Shown here piece after piece: positions 9,268 through 16,702 of a stretch of 64,000 nucleotides of DNA; within the stretch, counting starts at the first letter, position 1; every line of letters starts with the position of its first letter. The translations under genes were made by a program, and so were the position numbers. The stretch is from the NCBI RefSeq assembly GCF_036227105.1, contig NZ_CP109434.1, positions 4,344,001-4,408,000 on the forward strand, read 5' to 3'. The stretch is from Amycolatopsis sp. NBC_01488. GTDB taxonomy: Bacteria > Actinomycetota > Actinomycetes > Mycobacteriales > Pseudonocardiaceae. Below the pieces are notes generated by a model. That model was not told the DNA's origin. It made no database searches and saw nothing but the letters and a program-made list of their open reading frames with translations.

Positions 9268-9369
9268 CGGTCCGGGCTCGTTCGAAGAAACGTGCGGTGC
9301 GCCGATAGGGGTGCCGAAGCCGCGGTTCCCGTGGGACCGTGGTGCCCGGCGGCTGCGGAGGGGAAACAG

Positions 9370-10605
9370 ATGACCGGCGGCAACGTCCTGCGGCTCGACC
9401 CGAACGGCACGGACGTGCACGGAGAAGGCCGGCTCCTGCGGTCCGGGGGTCCGGCCGGGCTCGTGGAGCTGCCCGGCGGGGTCCGGGCGTGGGCGGTCGC
9501 GGACGCGGCCACCCTGCGCAAGCTCCTGACGGACCCCCGGGTGTCGAAGGATCCCCGCGCGCACTGGGCCGCCTACCGCGAAGGCCGGATCGACGAAGAG
9601 TGGCCGCTGTGGATCTGGGTGTCCGTGCGCAACATGTTCACCACCTACGGCGCCGACCACCGGAGGCTGCGGACCCTGGTCTCCAAGGCCTTCACCGCGC
9701 GCCAGGCGGCGGCCATGCGGCCGGACGTCGAGCAGATCACCGCCGGGCTGCTCGACCGGCTCGAGCGCTCGGGTGCCGACGGCGCACCGGTCGACCTGCG
9801 GGAGGAGTTCGCCTACCCGCTGCCGGTCGAGGTGATCTGCCGGCTGTTCGGTGTGCCGGCCGACCGCCGGTCCGCGCTGCGCTCGGTCGTGGACACCATC
9901 TTCGACACCACCGTCACCGCCGCCCGGGCGCAGGCGAACGCGCTCGAGCTGTACGAGCTCATGCGCGGCCTGGTCGCCGGCAAGACCGCGAACCCGGGTG
10001 ACGATCTCACCAGCGCCCTGATCGCGGCGCGGGCCGAGGACGCCAGCAGGCTCGACGCCGACGAGCTGACCGACACGCTCATCCTCATGCTCACGGCGGG
10101 CCACGAAACCACCGTCAACCTCCTCGACCACGCGGTCACCGCGCTGCTGACCCATCCCGACCAGCTCGCCGCCGTCCTGCGCGGCGAGCACACCTGGGCC
10201 GCGGTCATCGAGGAAACGCTGCGCTGGCAGGCACCCGTCCCGTACCTCCCGCTGCGGTACGCGGTCGAGGACATCGCCCTGGACGACGGCACGGTCATCG
10301 GCCGGGGAGAACCGATCCTGGCGGCCTACGCGGCGGCCGGCCGTGATCCGGCCGAACACGGCGTCACGGCCGACGAGTTCGACGTTTCCCGTGCGGAGAA
10401 GCACCATCTCGCGTTCGGGCACGGCGTGCACTTCTGCATGGGCGCTCCGCTGGCCCGGCTGGAGGCCGCTGTCGCGCTCCCCGCGCTGTTCGCCCGGTTC
10501 CCCGGACTGCGGCTGGCCGTGGACCCGGCGGAGCTGACCACCGTGCCGTCGTTCCTGTCCAACGGGCACGCCGTCATCCCGGCGCTGCTCGGCTCGACGG
10601 CCTGA
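9370..10605 (+). CDS. Cytochrome P450
   Basis: The 411-residue class I bacterial P450 shows the I-helix oxygen-binding motif AGHETTVNLL, the K-helix ExxR (ETLRWQAPV) and the haem loop FGHGVHFCMGAPLARLE, whose Cys ligates the iron. Length and motifs fit the CYP105/CYP107-like soluble actinobacterial families. The ATG at 9370 was chosen over an upstream start because GGAGGGG lies just before it. No ferredoxin or ferredoxin reductase gene is adjacent, so redox partners must come from elsewhere. It lies 102 bases after the TetX-like gene and could be read through from it, giving a two-oxidase unit, but the gap allows an independent promoter. Confidence 0.9.
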   Translation: MTGGNVLRLDPNGTDVHGEGRLLRSGGPAGLVELPGGVRAWAVADAATLRKLLTDPRVSKDPRAHWAAYREGRIDEEWPLWIWVSVRNMFTTYGADHRRLRTLVSKAFTARQAAAMRPDVEQITAGLLDRLERSGADGAPVDLREEFAYPLPVEVICRLFGVPADRRSALRSVVDTIFDTTVTAARAQANALELYELMRGLVAGKTANPGDDLTSALIAARAEDASRLDADELTDTLILMLTAGHETTVNLLDHAVTALLTHPDQLAAVLRGEHTWAAVIEETLRWQAPVPYLPLRYAVEDIALDDGTVIGRGEPILAAYAAAGRDPAEHGVTADEFDVSRAEKHHLAFGHGVHFCMGAPLARLEAAVALPALFARFPGLRLAVDPAELTTVPSFLSNGHAVIPALLGSTA

Positions 10606-10614
10606 CGACCGGGC

Positions 10615-10631
10615 CTATCGCCGGACTATCG
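10615..10631. promoter_or_regulatory. Putative VanR box in the vanH promoter
   Basis: The direct repeats CTATCG (10615-10620) and CTATCG (10626-10631) are 11 bases apart, one helical turn, as expected for an OmpR-type regulator dimer. The same layout recurs upstream of vanY and vanR at 15058-15074, and the flanking elements CGCCGGCAA and GCCTTGA recur at matching distances from the vanH and vanY ATG codons. The VanR assignment is inference from this shared architecture. Confidence 0.65.
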
Positions 10632-10678
10632 AAAACCGCATACCCGCCGGCAACACCGCACGGCCTTGAATACCGGAC

Positions 10679-11641
10679 ATGGTGGGTATCACGGTTTACG
10701 GGTGCGAGCAGGACGAGGCCGCACTGTTCCGGGAAATGGCGCCTCGCTGCGGTGTCACGCCGACCATCACCGGTGACGCGGTCACCGAAGCGAACGTCGA
10801 GCTGGCCATCGGGAACCGCTGCATCAGCGTCGGTCACAAGCACCGCATCGCGGATTCCACCCTGCTCGCGCTCAGCCGGGCCGGCGTGGCTTACATCTCC
10901 ACGCGGAGCATCGGGTACAACCACCTCGATGTCGGATACGCGGCGAGTCTCGGCATTTCGGTGGGCAACGTCGCCTATTCGCCGGACAGCGTCGCCGACT
11001 ACACGCTGATGCTGATGCTGATGGCCGTGCGAAACGCGAAATCCATGGTCCGGCGCGCGGACGCGCACGATTACCGATTGCACGACGTGCGCGGGAAAGA
11101 GCTGCGTGACCTGACCGTCGGCGTGATCGGGACCGGGCGCATCGGCGTGGCGGTGCTGGACCGGCTGCGCGGCTTCGGTTCCCGGGTGCTGGCCTACGAC
11201 AGCCGTCCCCAGAACTCCGCGGACTACGTTCCGCTCGACGAGCTGCTCCAGGTGAGCGACCTGGTCACGCTCCACACGCCGTTGACCGCGGACACGTTCC
11301 ACCTCTTGGACCGACGGCGGATCGCGCAAATGAAACGCGGCGCGTACGTCATCAACACCGGACGCGGTTCCCTCGTCGACACCGAGGCGCTCGTGCCGGC
11401 ACTGGAAGCCGGGCGGCTGGGTGGCGCGGCGCTGGACGTCGTCGAAGGAGAAGAAGGCATCTTCTACGCCGACTGCCGGGGCAAGCCGCTCGAAAGCGAA
11501 TCGCTGGCACGGCTGCAAAGCATGCCGAACGTGCTGATCAGCCCGCACACCGCCTATTACACGGACCACGCGCTGAGCGACACCGTCGAAAACAGTCTCG
11601 TCAACTGCCTGACCTTCGAAAGCAGGGAGCAACATGGATAG
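10679..11641 (+). CDS. vanH: VanH D-lactate dehydrogenase
   Basis: VanH reduces pyruvate to D-lactate for the altered cell-wall depsipeptide. The 320-residue protein carries the D-2-hydroxyacid dehydrogenase NAD motif VIGTGRIGVAVLDRL, the catalytic Arg/Glu region (NTGRGSLVDTEALVPALEAG) and the catalytic His in ISPHTAYYTDHA. The near-universal VanH segments GITVYGCEQDEA, YISTRSIGYNHLD and AYSPDSVADYTLMLMLMA are present. Its last 8 bases overlap vanA, giving translational coupling. A TTGAAT hexamer ends 7 bases before the ATG, so the transcript may be leaderless. Regulation is probably through the VanR box about 48 bases upstream. Full length, no damage seen. Confidence 0.97.
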   Translation: MVGITVYGCEQDEAALFREMAPRCGVTPTITGDAVTEANVELAIGNRCISVGHKHRIADSTLLALSRAGVAYISTRSIGYNHLDVGYAASLGISVGNVAYSPDSVADYTLMLMLMAVRNAKSMVRRADAHDYRLHDVRGKELRDLTVGVIGTGRIGVAVLDRLRGFGSRVLAYDSRPQNSADYVPLDELLQVSDLVTLHTPLTADTFHLLDRRRIAQMKRGAYVINTGRGSLVDTEALVPALEAGRLGGAALDVVEGEEGIFYADCRGKPLESESLARLQSMPNVLISPHTAYYTDHALSDTVENSLVNCLTFESREQHG

Positions 11642-12668
11642 GGTGAAGGTCGGAATCCTCTTCGGGGGCGCCACCGAAGAGCATCCCGTCTCGGTCAAGT
11701 CCGCGCGGGAAATCGCGAAACACCTCGACACCGGAAAGTTCGAACCGTTCTGGATCGGGATCACGAAGACCGGCGAGTGGAAGCTCTGCGACGGGCCCGG
11801 CGAGGGCTGGGAGGACGGCCGTCCGGTCGTGCTTTCGCCGGACAGCAGCGTCCACGGCCTGCTCGTCCTGGAGGCCGGGAAGTACCGCGCGATCAGGCTG
11901 GACGTCGTGCTGCCGGTCCTGCACGGACGACTCGGCGAGGACGGTGCGATGCAGGGTTTATTGGAATTGGCCGGCGTGCCGTACGTCGGCTGTGACGTCC
12001 CGAGTTCCGCGCTGTGCATGGACAAGTCCCTCACCTACCTCGTCGCGAGGGACGCGGGAATCGCGACGCCGGACTTCCGGACGGTCACGGCGGACGAGCC
12101 GGCCGACCCGGACGGGCTGACCTATCCCGTCTTCGTCAAGCCGGCCCGGTCGGGGTCGTCTTTCGGCGTCAGCAAGGTGTCCGGCGCAGACGAGCTGGCG
12201 GGCGCGGTGGCGGCGGCGCGGCAGTACGACTCGAAGGTGCTGATCGAAGAGGCCGTCGTCGGCAGCGAGATCGGCTGTTCGATCCTCGGGAACGACGCGG
12301 AGCTGAGCACCGGCGAGCTGGACCGCGTCGCGCTCTCCCACGGGTTCTTCAAGATCCACCAGGAGAGCGACCCCGAAAGCGGCTCGGAGAACTCGACGTT
12401 CATCGTGCCCGCCGACATCCCGCCCGAGGCGCGCGCGCTCGTCATGGAGACGGCGAAGGCCGTGTACCGCGCACTGGGGTGCCGGGGACTGTCGCGAGTG
12501 GACATGTTCCTGAAGGACGACGGGACGGTGGTCCTCAACGAGGTCAACACGTTGCCCGGCTTGACGTCCTACAGCCGCTACCCGCGGATGATGGCCGCCG
12601 CCGGGGTGCCGCTCGGCGAGCTGATCGACCGGATGATTTCGCTGGCGCTGACGGGAAAGCCGCGGTGA
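11634..12668 (+). CDS. vanA: VanA-type D-alanine--D-lactate ligase
   Basis: This 344-residue ATP-grasp ligase joins D-Ala to D-Lac in the cytoplasm. The N-terminus VGILFGGATEEHPVSVKSA, the ATP-grasp core (VFVKPARSGSSFGVSKV) and the omega loop FFKIHQESDPESGSE are all VanA-like. The loop His, residue 242, corresponds to the His that makes VanA-type ligases prefer D-lactate over D-alanine at physiological pH; a Ddl would carry a Tyr-containing loop. ATG 11634 lies inside the end of vanH behind AGGGAG. The stop shares bases with the vanX GTG. The sequence is complete. Confidence 0.97.
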   Translation: MDRVKVGILFGGATEEHPVSVKSAREIAKHLDTGKFEPFWIGITKTGEWKLCDGPGEGWEDGRPVVLSPDSSVHGLLVLEAGKYRAIRLDVVLPVLHGRLGEDGAMQGLLELAGVPYVGCDVPSSALCMDKSLTYLVARDAGIATPDFRTVTADEPADPDGLTYPVFVKPARSGSSFGVSKVSGADELAGAVAAARQYDSKVLIEEAVVGSEIGCSILGNDAELSTGELDRVALSHGFFKIHQESDPESGSENSTFIVPADIPPEARALVMETAKAVYRALGCRGLSRVDMFLKDDGTVVLNEVNTLPGLTSYSRYPRMMAAAGVPLGELIDRMISLALTGKPR

Positions 12669-13285
12669 ACGCCGATTTCGTCTTCGTGGACGAGGTCGCG
12701 CCCGGCATCCGCTGGGACGCCAAGTACGCCACCTGGGACAACTTCACCGGCAAGCCGGTGGACGGCTACCTCGTCAACCGCGTCGCCGGGACCCGGGCGT
12801 TGAGCGCGGCCCTGGAACGAGCGCAGGGCAAGGCCGAAGCCCTCGGCTTCGGCCTGCTCCTCTGGGACGGCTACCGCCCGCAGCGCGCCGTCGACTGCTT
12901 CCTGCGCTGGTCCCGACGGCCGGAAGACGGCCGGACGAAGTCACGCCACTACCCGAACATCGACCGGACGGAGATGGTCGAAAAGGGTTACGTGGCCGCG
13001 AAGTCGGGGCACAGCCGGGGCAGCACCGTCGACTTGACGCTGTACCACCTGGCCACCGGCGAGCTGGTCCCGATGGGTGGCGACCACGACCTGATGGACC
13101 CGATCTCCCACCACGGCGCCGGCGGGATCACGCCGGCCGAAGCACGCAACCGCGACCACCTCCGGTCCATCATGGAAGCCAGCGGCTTCCGCCCGTACGC
13201 CCGCGAATGGTGGCACTACACGCTGGACGGCGAACCGTACCCGGACACGTACTTCGACTTTCCCCTCACCGGACCGCACGGGTGA
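12665..13285 (+). CDS. vanX: VanX D-Ala-D-Ala dipeptidase
   Basis: VanX is the zinc dipeptidase that removes residual D-Ala-D-Ala so that only the depsipeptide is built into precursors. In this 206-residue protein the metal and catalytic residues fall at the positions known for enterococcal VanX: His116 and Asp123 in SGHSRGSTVDLTLY, and Glu181 and His184 in EWWHYTL. It starts at the GTG that overlaps the vanA stop (GTGA), so vanHAX is one coupled unit. Its 3' end overlaps the convergent vanS gene by 20 bases. There is no signal peptide, as expected for a cytoplasmic enzyme. Confidence 0.97.
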   Translation: MNADFVFVDEVAPGIRWDAKYATWDNFTGKPVDGYLVNRVAGTRALSAALERAQGKAEALGFGLLLWDGYRPQRAVDCFLRWSRRPEDGRTKSRHYPNIDRTEMVEKGYVAAKSGHSRGSTVDLTLYHLATGELVPMGGDHDLMDPISHHGAGGITPAEARNRDHLRSIMEASGFRPYAREWWHYTLDGEPYPDTYFDFPLTGPHG

Positions 13286-14357
13286 CCGCGGGCAGGTGCA
13301 CCGTGACGCGGAGGCCGCCGCCGGCTCGGGGGGTGAGGGTGAGGGTGCCGTCGTGGGCCCGGGTGATGCTGTCGACGATGGCCAGGCCGAGGCCGACTCC
13401 CGCGTGGTCGGCGCGGACGCGTTCGGTGCCGCGCTGGAACGGCTCGGCGAGCGTGGCCACCACCTGCGGGGTGAGCTGCGCACCGCTGTTCTCGACGGTG
13501 AGCACGACTCCCTGGGGCCGGACGCCCGTCGTGACCCACACCGTGCCCCGCTCCGACAGGTTGTGGACGATCGCGTTGTGCACGAGGTTCGTCGTCATCT
13601 GCAGCAGCAGGGCGGACGAGCCGACGGTGGGGGTCTCGTCGCCGGCGGTCTCGATGGTGAGAGCGTGTTTTTCCGCGAGGGGGAGGAGCGTTTCGGTGGC
13701 TTCCTCCGCGATGAGGGAGAGGTCGACGGGCTCTTCGGTGAACGACCGCTGGTTGGCGCGGCTGAGCAGGAGCAGCGCTTCGGTGAGGTCGATCGCCCGG
13801 GTGTTGACGGCGTGGAGGCGGTCGACCAGCTCGGCCGGGTCGTGGTCGCGATCGGCGCGGGCCACGTCGAGCAGGGTCCGCGTGATCGCCAGCGGGGTGC
13901 GCAGTTCGTGCGAGGCGTTGGCGGCGAACCGCCGCTGCGCGTCGACGTGGGCTTCGAGCCGGGCGAGCATGCCGTCGAAGGCGTCGGCGAGCTCGCGGAA
14001 CTCGTCCCAGCGGCCCTCCAGCCGGATGCGGTGCGACAGCGACCCGTCCGCGGCGACGCCGGTGGCGTCGACGATGCGGGTCAGGGGCGCGAGCATCCGG
14101 CCGGCGAGCACCCAGCCTCCCGCGAGGCCGACCACCAGCAGGAAGAGCAGCACCGCGCCCGCGGCGGGGGCGAAGGCGCGGATGAGCACCCGGCCCGGCG
14201 GGGCCATCACCACGTGCATCGTTTCCATGCCCAGCCGCTGGTAGTGCATGAGGAACAGCCCCACGGCCCCGAGCAGCAGGGCACCCGTGACCATGACGAA
14301 GCCGGCGTAGCTGAGGGTGAGCTTGAGGCGCACGCTCAAGCCGGGCTTCCTAGTCAA
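13266..14357 (-). CDS. vanS: VanS-type sensor histidine kinase
   Basis: This 363-residue membrane kinase probably senses a glycopeptide or cell-wall damage and phosphorylates VanR. Two membrane helices (about residues 12-38 and 63-85) bracket a short extracytoplasmic loop of about 23 residues. A HAMP segment follows, then the H-box ANASHELRTPLAITRTL with His150, the N-box NLVHNAIVHN and the G-box HAGVGLGLAI. The start is the TTG at 14357, supported by GGAGGAG a few bases upstream and an 8-base overlap with the end of vanR. The very short sensor loop resembles actinomycete VanS rather than enterococcal VanS. The gene symbol rests on motifs plus linkage to vanHAX. Confidence 0.92.
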   Translation of the reverse strand: MTRKPGLSVRLKLTLSYAGFVMVTGALLLGAVGLFLMHYQRLGMETMHVVMAPPGRVLIRAFAPAAGAVLLFLLVVGLAGGWVLAGRMLAPLTRIVDATGVAADGSLSHRIRLEGRWDEFRELADAFDGMLARLEAHVDAQRRFAANASHELRTPLAITRTLLDVARADRDHDPAELVDRLHAVNTRAIDLTEALLLLSRANQRSFTEEPVDLSLIAEEATETLLPLAEKHALTIETAGDETPTVGSSALLLQMTTNLVHNAIVHNLSERGTVWVTTGVRPQGVVLTVENSGAQLTPQVVATLAEPFQRGTERVRADHAGVGLGLAIVDSITRAHDGTLTLTPRAGGGLRVTVHLPAVTRAVR

Positions 14358-15033
14358 CGTCTCCTCCCGGCTGCCCGGTGTCGATGCGGTAGCCGACGCC
14401 GGGCACGGTCACGACGACCCACGGCTCGCCGAGCCGCTTGCGCAGGGTGGAGACGGTGATGCGGACGGCGTTGGTGAAGGGGTCGGCGTTCTCGTCCCAG
14501 GCCCGCTCCAGCAGCTCTTCGGCGCTGACGACCCCGCCTTCCGCGGCGACGAGGACTTCGAGCACCGCGAACTGCTTCCGGGTCAGCGCGACGTACCGGC
14601 CGTTCCGGAAGACCTCGCGGCGGAACGGATCGAGCCGCAGCCCGGCGATCTCCCGCACCGGCGGCCGGTGGTGCGCGCGCCTGCGGTCGAGCGCCCGGAG
14701 CCGGAGCACGAGCTCGCGGAGGTCGAACGGCTTGGTGAGGTAGTCGTCGGCGCCGAGCTCGAACCCGGTCGCCTTGTCGTCGATCCGGTCGGCCGCGGTG
14801 AGCATCAGGATCGGCATGCCGCTGCCGGAGGCGACGATGCGCTCGGCGATCTCGTCACCGGAGGGGCCGGGGACGTCGCGGTCGAGCACCGCGAGGTCGT
14901 AGGCGTTGACGCTCAGCAGCTCCAGCGCGGTGTCCCCGTCGCCGGCGATGTCGGCCGCGATCGCCGCCAGGCGCAGCCCGTCCCGGATGCCTTCGGCCAG
15001 ATAGGGTTCGTCCTCGACGACCAGCACACGCAC
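14350..15033 (-). CDS. vanR: VanR-type OmpR-family response regulator
   Basis: The 227-residue protein has a receiver domain with phosphoacceptor Asp51 (AVLDRDVPG) and the conserved Lys101 in LTKPFDL. A winged-helix DNA-binding domain follows (RKQFAVLEVLVAAEGGVVS, ending WVVVTVPGVGYRID). It is coupled to vanS by an 8-base overlap. The GTG start at 15033 sits 8 bases below a TACGAT -10-like hexamer on the minus strand (15041-15046), so the transcript is probably leaderless. The putative VanR box at 15058-15074 overlaps the -35 position, consistent with autoregulation. Confidence 0.94.
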   Translation of the reverse strand: MRVLVVEDEPYLAEGIRDGLRLAAIAADIAGDGDTALELLSVNAYDLAVLDRDVPGPSGDEIAERIVASGSGMPILMLTAADRIDDKATGFELGADDYLTKPFDLRELVLRLRALDRRRAHHRPPVREIAGLRLDPFRREVFRNGRYVALTRKQFAVLEVLVAAEGGVVSAEELLERAWDENADPFTNAVRITVSTLRKRLGEPWVVVTVPGVGYRIDTGQPGGDVD

Positions 15034-15057
15034 CCTGCCGATCGTACGAGCCGGACC

Positions 15058-15074
15058 CTATCCCCGGCATATCG
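15058..15074. promoter_or_regulatory. Putative VanR box between vanR and vanY
   Basis: CTATCC (15058-15063) and ATATCG (15069-15074) repeat the 11-base periodicity of the vanH box. To the right, CGCCGGCAA and GCCTTGA also match the vanH promoter in order and spacing, and the box ends about 47 bases before vanY versus 48 before vanH. A single box could serve vanY on one side and vanRS on the other. Confidence 0.6.
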
Positions 15075-15120
15075 GAAGCGGCGTACGCGCCGGCAATGCC
15101 GGGCTGCCTTGACTGGCGGC

Positions 15121-15606
15121 ATGACCGACCGCGAACCAGCACGAACGACGACCCGCGTTCCGGGCGAAGCCGACGGTGCCGTGCCCGACGGCACGACGGT
15201 CTTCGACGACGGCGTCCCGGCCGTGGCCAACCTCGATCCGGCGCTCCTCGCTGCGCTGCGCCGGGCCGCGACGGACGCGGGTGTCGAGTTCCGCGTCAAC
15301 GGTGGCTGGCGGTCCCCGGACTACCAGCGCCGGCTTCGCCGCTCGGCGGTTTCCCGGCACGGTTCCGAGGAAGAAGCCGCCCGCTGGGTCGCCACGCCGG
15401 AGACGTCCCCGCACGTGTCGGGCAACGCGGTCGACGTCGGGCCCGCCGAGGCGCAGGCGTGGCTGTCGGAGCACGGCGCGGCGTACGGGCTTTGCCAGAT
15501 CTACCGCAACGAGCCGTGGCACTACGAGCTGCGCCCGGAAGCCGTCGAGCACGGCTGCCCGCCCCGGTACCCGGACCCCACGCACGATCCCCGGATGCGG
15601 CGGTGA
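15121..15606 (+). CDS. vanY: VanY-like D,D-carboxypeptidase (M15 family)
   Basis: This 161-residue zinc peptidase has the M15B metal and catalytic set: His98 and Asp105 in HVSGNAVDVG, and Glu131 and His134 in EPWHYEL. VanY enzymes cleave the terminal D-Ala from muropeptides, removing the glycopeptide target. ATG 15121 is preceded by a promoter region matching that of vanH. Unusually, the first 30 residues are hydrophilic (MTDREPARTTTRVPGEADG) with neither signal peptide nor membrane anchor. Either the enzyme acts on cytoplasmic precursors or the true start differs. The peptidase call is firm; the vanY name rests on linkage. Confidence 0.88.
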   Translation: MTDREPARTTTRVPGEADGAVPDGTTVFDDGVPAVANLDPALLAALRRAATDAGVEFRVNGGWRSPDYQRRLRRSAVSRHGSEEEAARWVATPETSPHVSGNAVDVGPAEAQAWLSEHGAAYGLCQIYRNEPWHYELRPEAVEHGCPPRYPDPTHDPRMRR

Positions 15607-15616
15607 GCGCGGCCGT

Positions 15617-15660
15617 GTCAGCTTATGTTGACGAACCGAGCATTGTCAGCATAAGCTGAC
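15617..15660. promoter_or_regulatory. Two palindromic operators before the HTH/Clp-N gene pair
   Basis: GTCAGCTTATGTTGAC (15617-15632) and GTCAGCATAAGCTGAC (15645-15660) are 16-bp palindromes, the second perfect (GTCAGC-ATAA-GCTGAC). Their centres are 28 bases apart, and the second ends 3 bases before the HTH gene ATG. They are probable autoregulatory sites for the HTH protein and would cover the core promoter. Confidence 0.72.
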
Positions 15661-15663
15661 GGC

Positions 15664-15879
15664 ATGGAGACACGAGCGGAAATCGCCGAGAGCGCGGCGA
15701 GCACCGATCCGGACGTCGGCCTGCGCGCCGTCGCGGCGCTGCGGCTGCTGACCGAGGAACTCGAACAGCTGCAAGTGGACCGGGCACGGCGTCTGGGGTG
15801 GTCGTGGCAGGACATCGCGGCGCGGCTGGGGGTCAGCAAGCAGACGGTCCACCGCAAGCACGGCAGGCGGGCGCGATGA
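15664..15879 (+). CDS. Small helix-turn-helix DNA-binding protein
   Basis: This 71-residue protein consists of an N-terminal helix (VGLRAVAALRLLTEELEQLQ) and a clear C-terminal HTH (LGWSWQDIAARLGVSKQTVH) followed by a basic tail. It belongs to the tiny HTH proteins that actinobacteria encode next to Clp-N-domain proteins. The ATG at 15664 immediately follows two palindromes that are its likely targets. Its stop overlaps the next start (ATGA), so the two proteins are made together. It probably acts as an autoregulator whose activity is modulated by the Clp-N partner; that link is inference. Confidence 0.85.
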   Translation: METRAEIAESAASTDPDVGLRAVAALRLLTEELEQLQVDRARRLGWSWQDIAARLGVSKQTVHRKHGRRAR

Positions 15880-16430
15880 GGAACCCGAGGTTCGACGAAG
15901 ACGCGCGTGCCCTGGTGCGGCTGGCGCAGGACCGCGCGCGGGTGCTGCGGCATCCCTGGCTGGGGACGGAGCACCTGCTGTACGCGGTCGCGGTCTCCCC
16001 GGGCCGCGAAGGGGTGGTGGCCCGCGAGCACGGCGTGACGCCGGAGGGCGTTTCCGCGGAGACGTCCAGGTTGCTGGCGCGGCCGCGGAGCGTTTTCGAC
16101 ACCCTGGACGCCGAAGCGCTGGCGACGCTCGGGATCGACCTGGGGGCGGTCCGGGAGGCCGTCGAGGCGTCGTTCGGTGCGGCGCCGGTGCGGCCGGTCG
16201 CGGTCCGGCGGCGGCGCCGGGTCCGCCTGTCGGGTCACCTTCCGGTCACCGGACGGGTGCGGTCGTGCCTGACGGCGGCCGTGCGGGAGGCCGGCGGAGC
16301 CCAGATCGGCGCGCCGGGACTCGCCGCGGTGGTGGTGGCGACCGACGGGGGGCTGGTCCCGCCGATCCTGGCCGCGCTGGAGGTGCCGGCGCCGGAACTG
16401 CGTGCCGCCATCCTCGGCCGGGCGGGGTGA
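15876..16430 (+). CDS. Clp R-domain (Clp-N) protein without ATPase modules
   Basis: This 184-residue protein has two Clp-N-like repeats. The first (FDEDARALVRLAQDRARVLR, then GTEHLLYAVAVSPG) carries the classic GTEHLL motif of ClpA/ClpC N-domains. The second is more degenerate (VRSCLTAAVREAGGAQIGAP). No AAA+ module is present, so it is not an unfoldase; stand-alone Clp-N proteins are thought to act as adaptors or regulators for Clp machinery. An Arg-rich linker (PVAVRRRRRVRL) joins the halves. It overlaps the HTH gene by ATGA and the following small ORF by GTGA. Confidence 0.83.
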   Translation: MRNPRFDEDARALVRLAQDRARVLRHPWLGTEHLLYAVAVSPGREGVVAREHGVTPEGVSAETSRLLARPRSVFDTLDAEALATLGIDLGAVREAVEASFGAAPVRPVAVRRRRRVRLSGHLPVTGRVRSCLTAAVREAGGAQIGAPGLAAVVVATDGGLVPPILAALEVPAPELRAAILGRAG

Positions 16431-16702
16431 CCGTCGTGGTCCGACCCGCACGGTGGCCGCTCGCGGTCTCGCTGGTGGTCTGGGCGGGCAGCTGGCGGAT
16501 CATGTACCTGGAGGTGACGCGCTGGCGGCACCTCGACACCCGGCTCCGGTTCGTCACCCCCGCCGTTCCGCCGGGCTGCCCGTCGCCGCGGCCCGGCCGG
16601 CCGGTGCGCCTGGCGCGTGCCGCGGCCGTGGTCGCACCGGTGGTTTCGGCCGGGCTGCTGTGGTCCCGGGCCCGGCGGTCTCGTCCAGCGACCCGAAGCT
16701 GA
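16427..16702 (+). CDS. Possible small membrane protein
   Basis: This 91-residue frame starts at a GTG overlapping the Clp-N stop (GTGA). It has a plausible membrane helix near its N-terminus (PLAVSLVVWAGSWRIMYLEV) and a second apolar stretch near the C-terminus. No family is recognised. Its last 149 bases overlap the convergent deacetylase gene, whose own C-terminal tail there is low-complexity, so at least one of the two ends may be non-essential. It is listed because of the coupled start and hydrophobic profile; it could be spurious. Confidence 0.4.
   Translation: MTVVVRPARWPLAVSLVVWAGSWRIMYLEVTRWRHLDTRLRFVTPAVPPGCPSPRPGRPVRLARAAAVVAPVVSAGLLWSRARRSRPATRS

Noticed and set aside
8092..10569. 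Minus-strand extension of the TetR frame across the monooxygenase and P450 genes
   Set aside because: Only the last 239 codons encode TetR; the rest is antisense to two well-conserved genes.
12941..13483. Minus-strand frame overlapping vanX and vanS
   Set aside because: It conflicts with vanX, whose metal-binding residues are all present, and has no domain.
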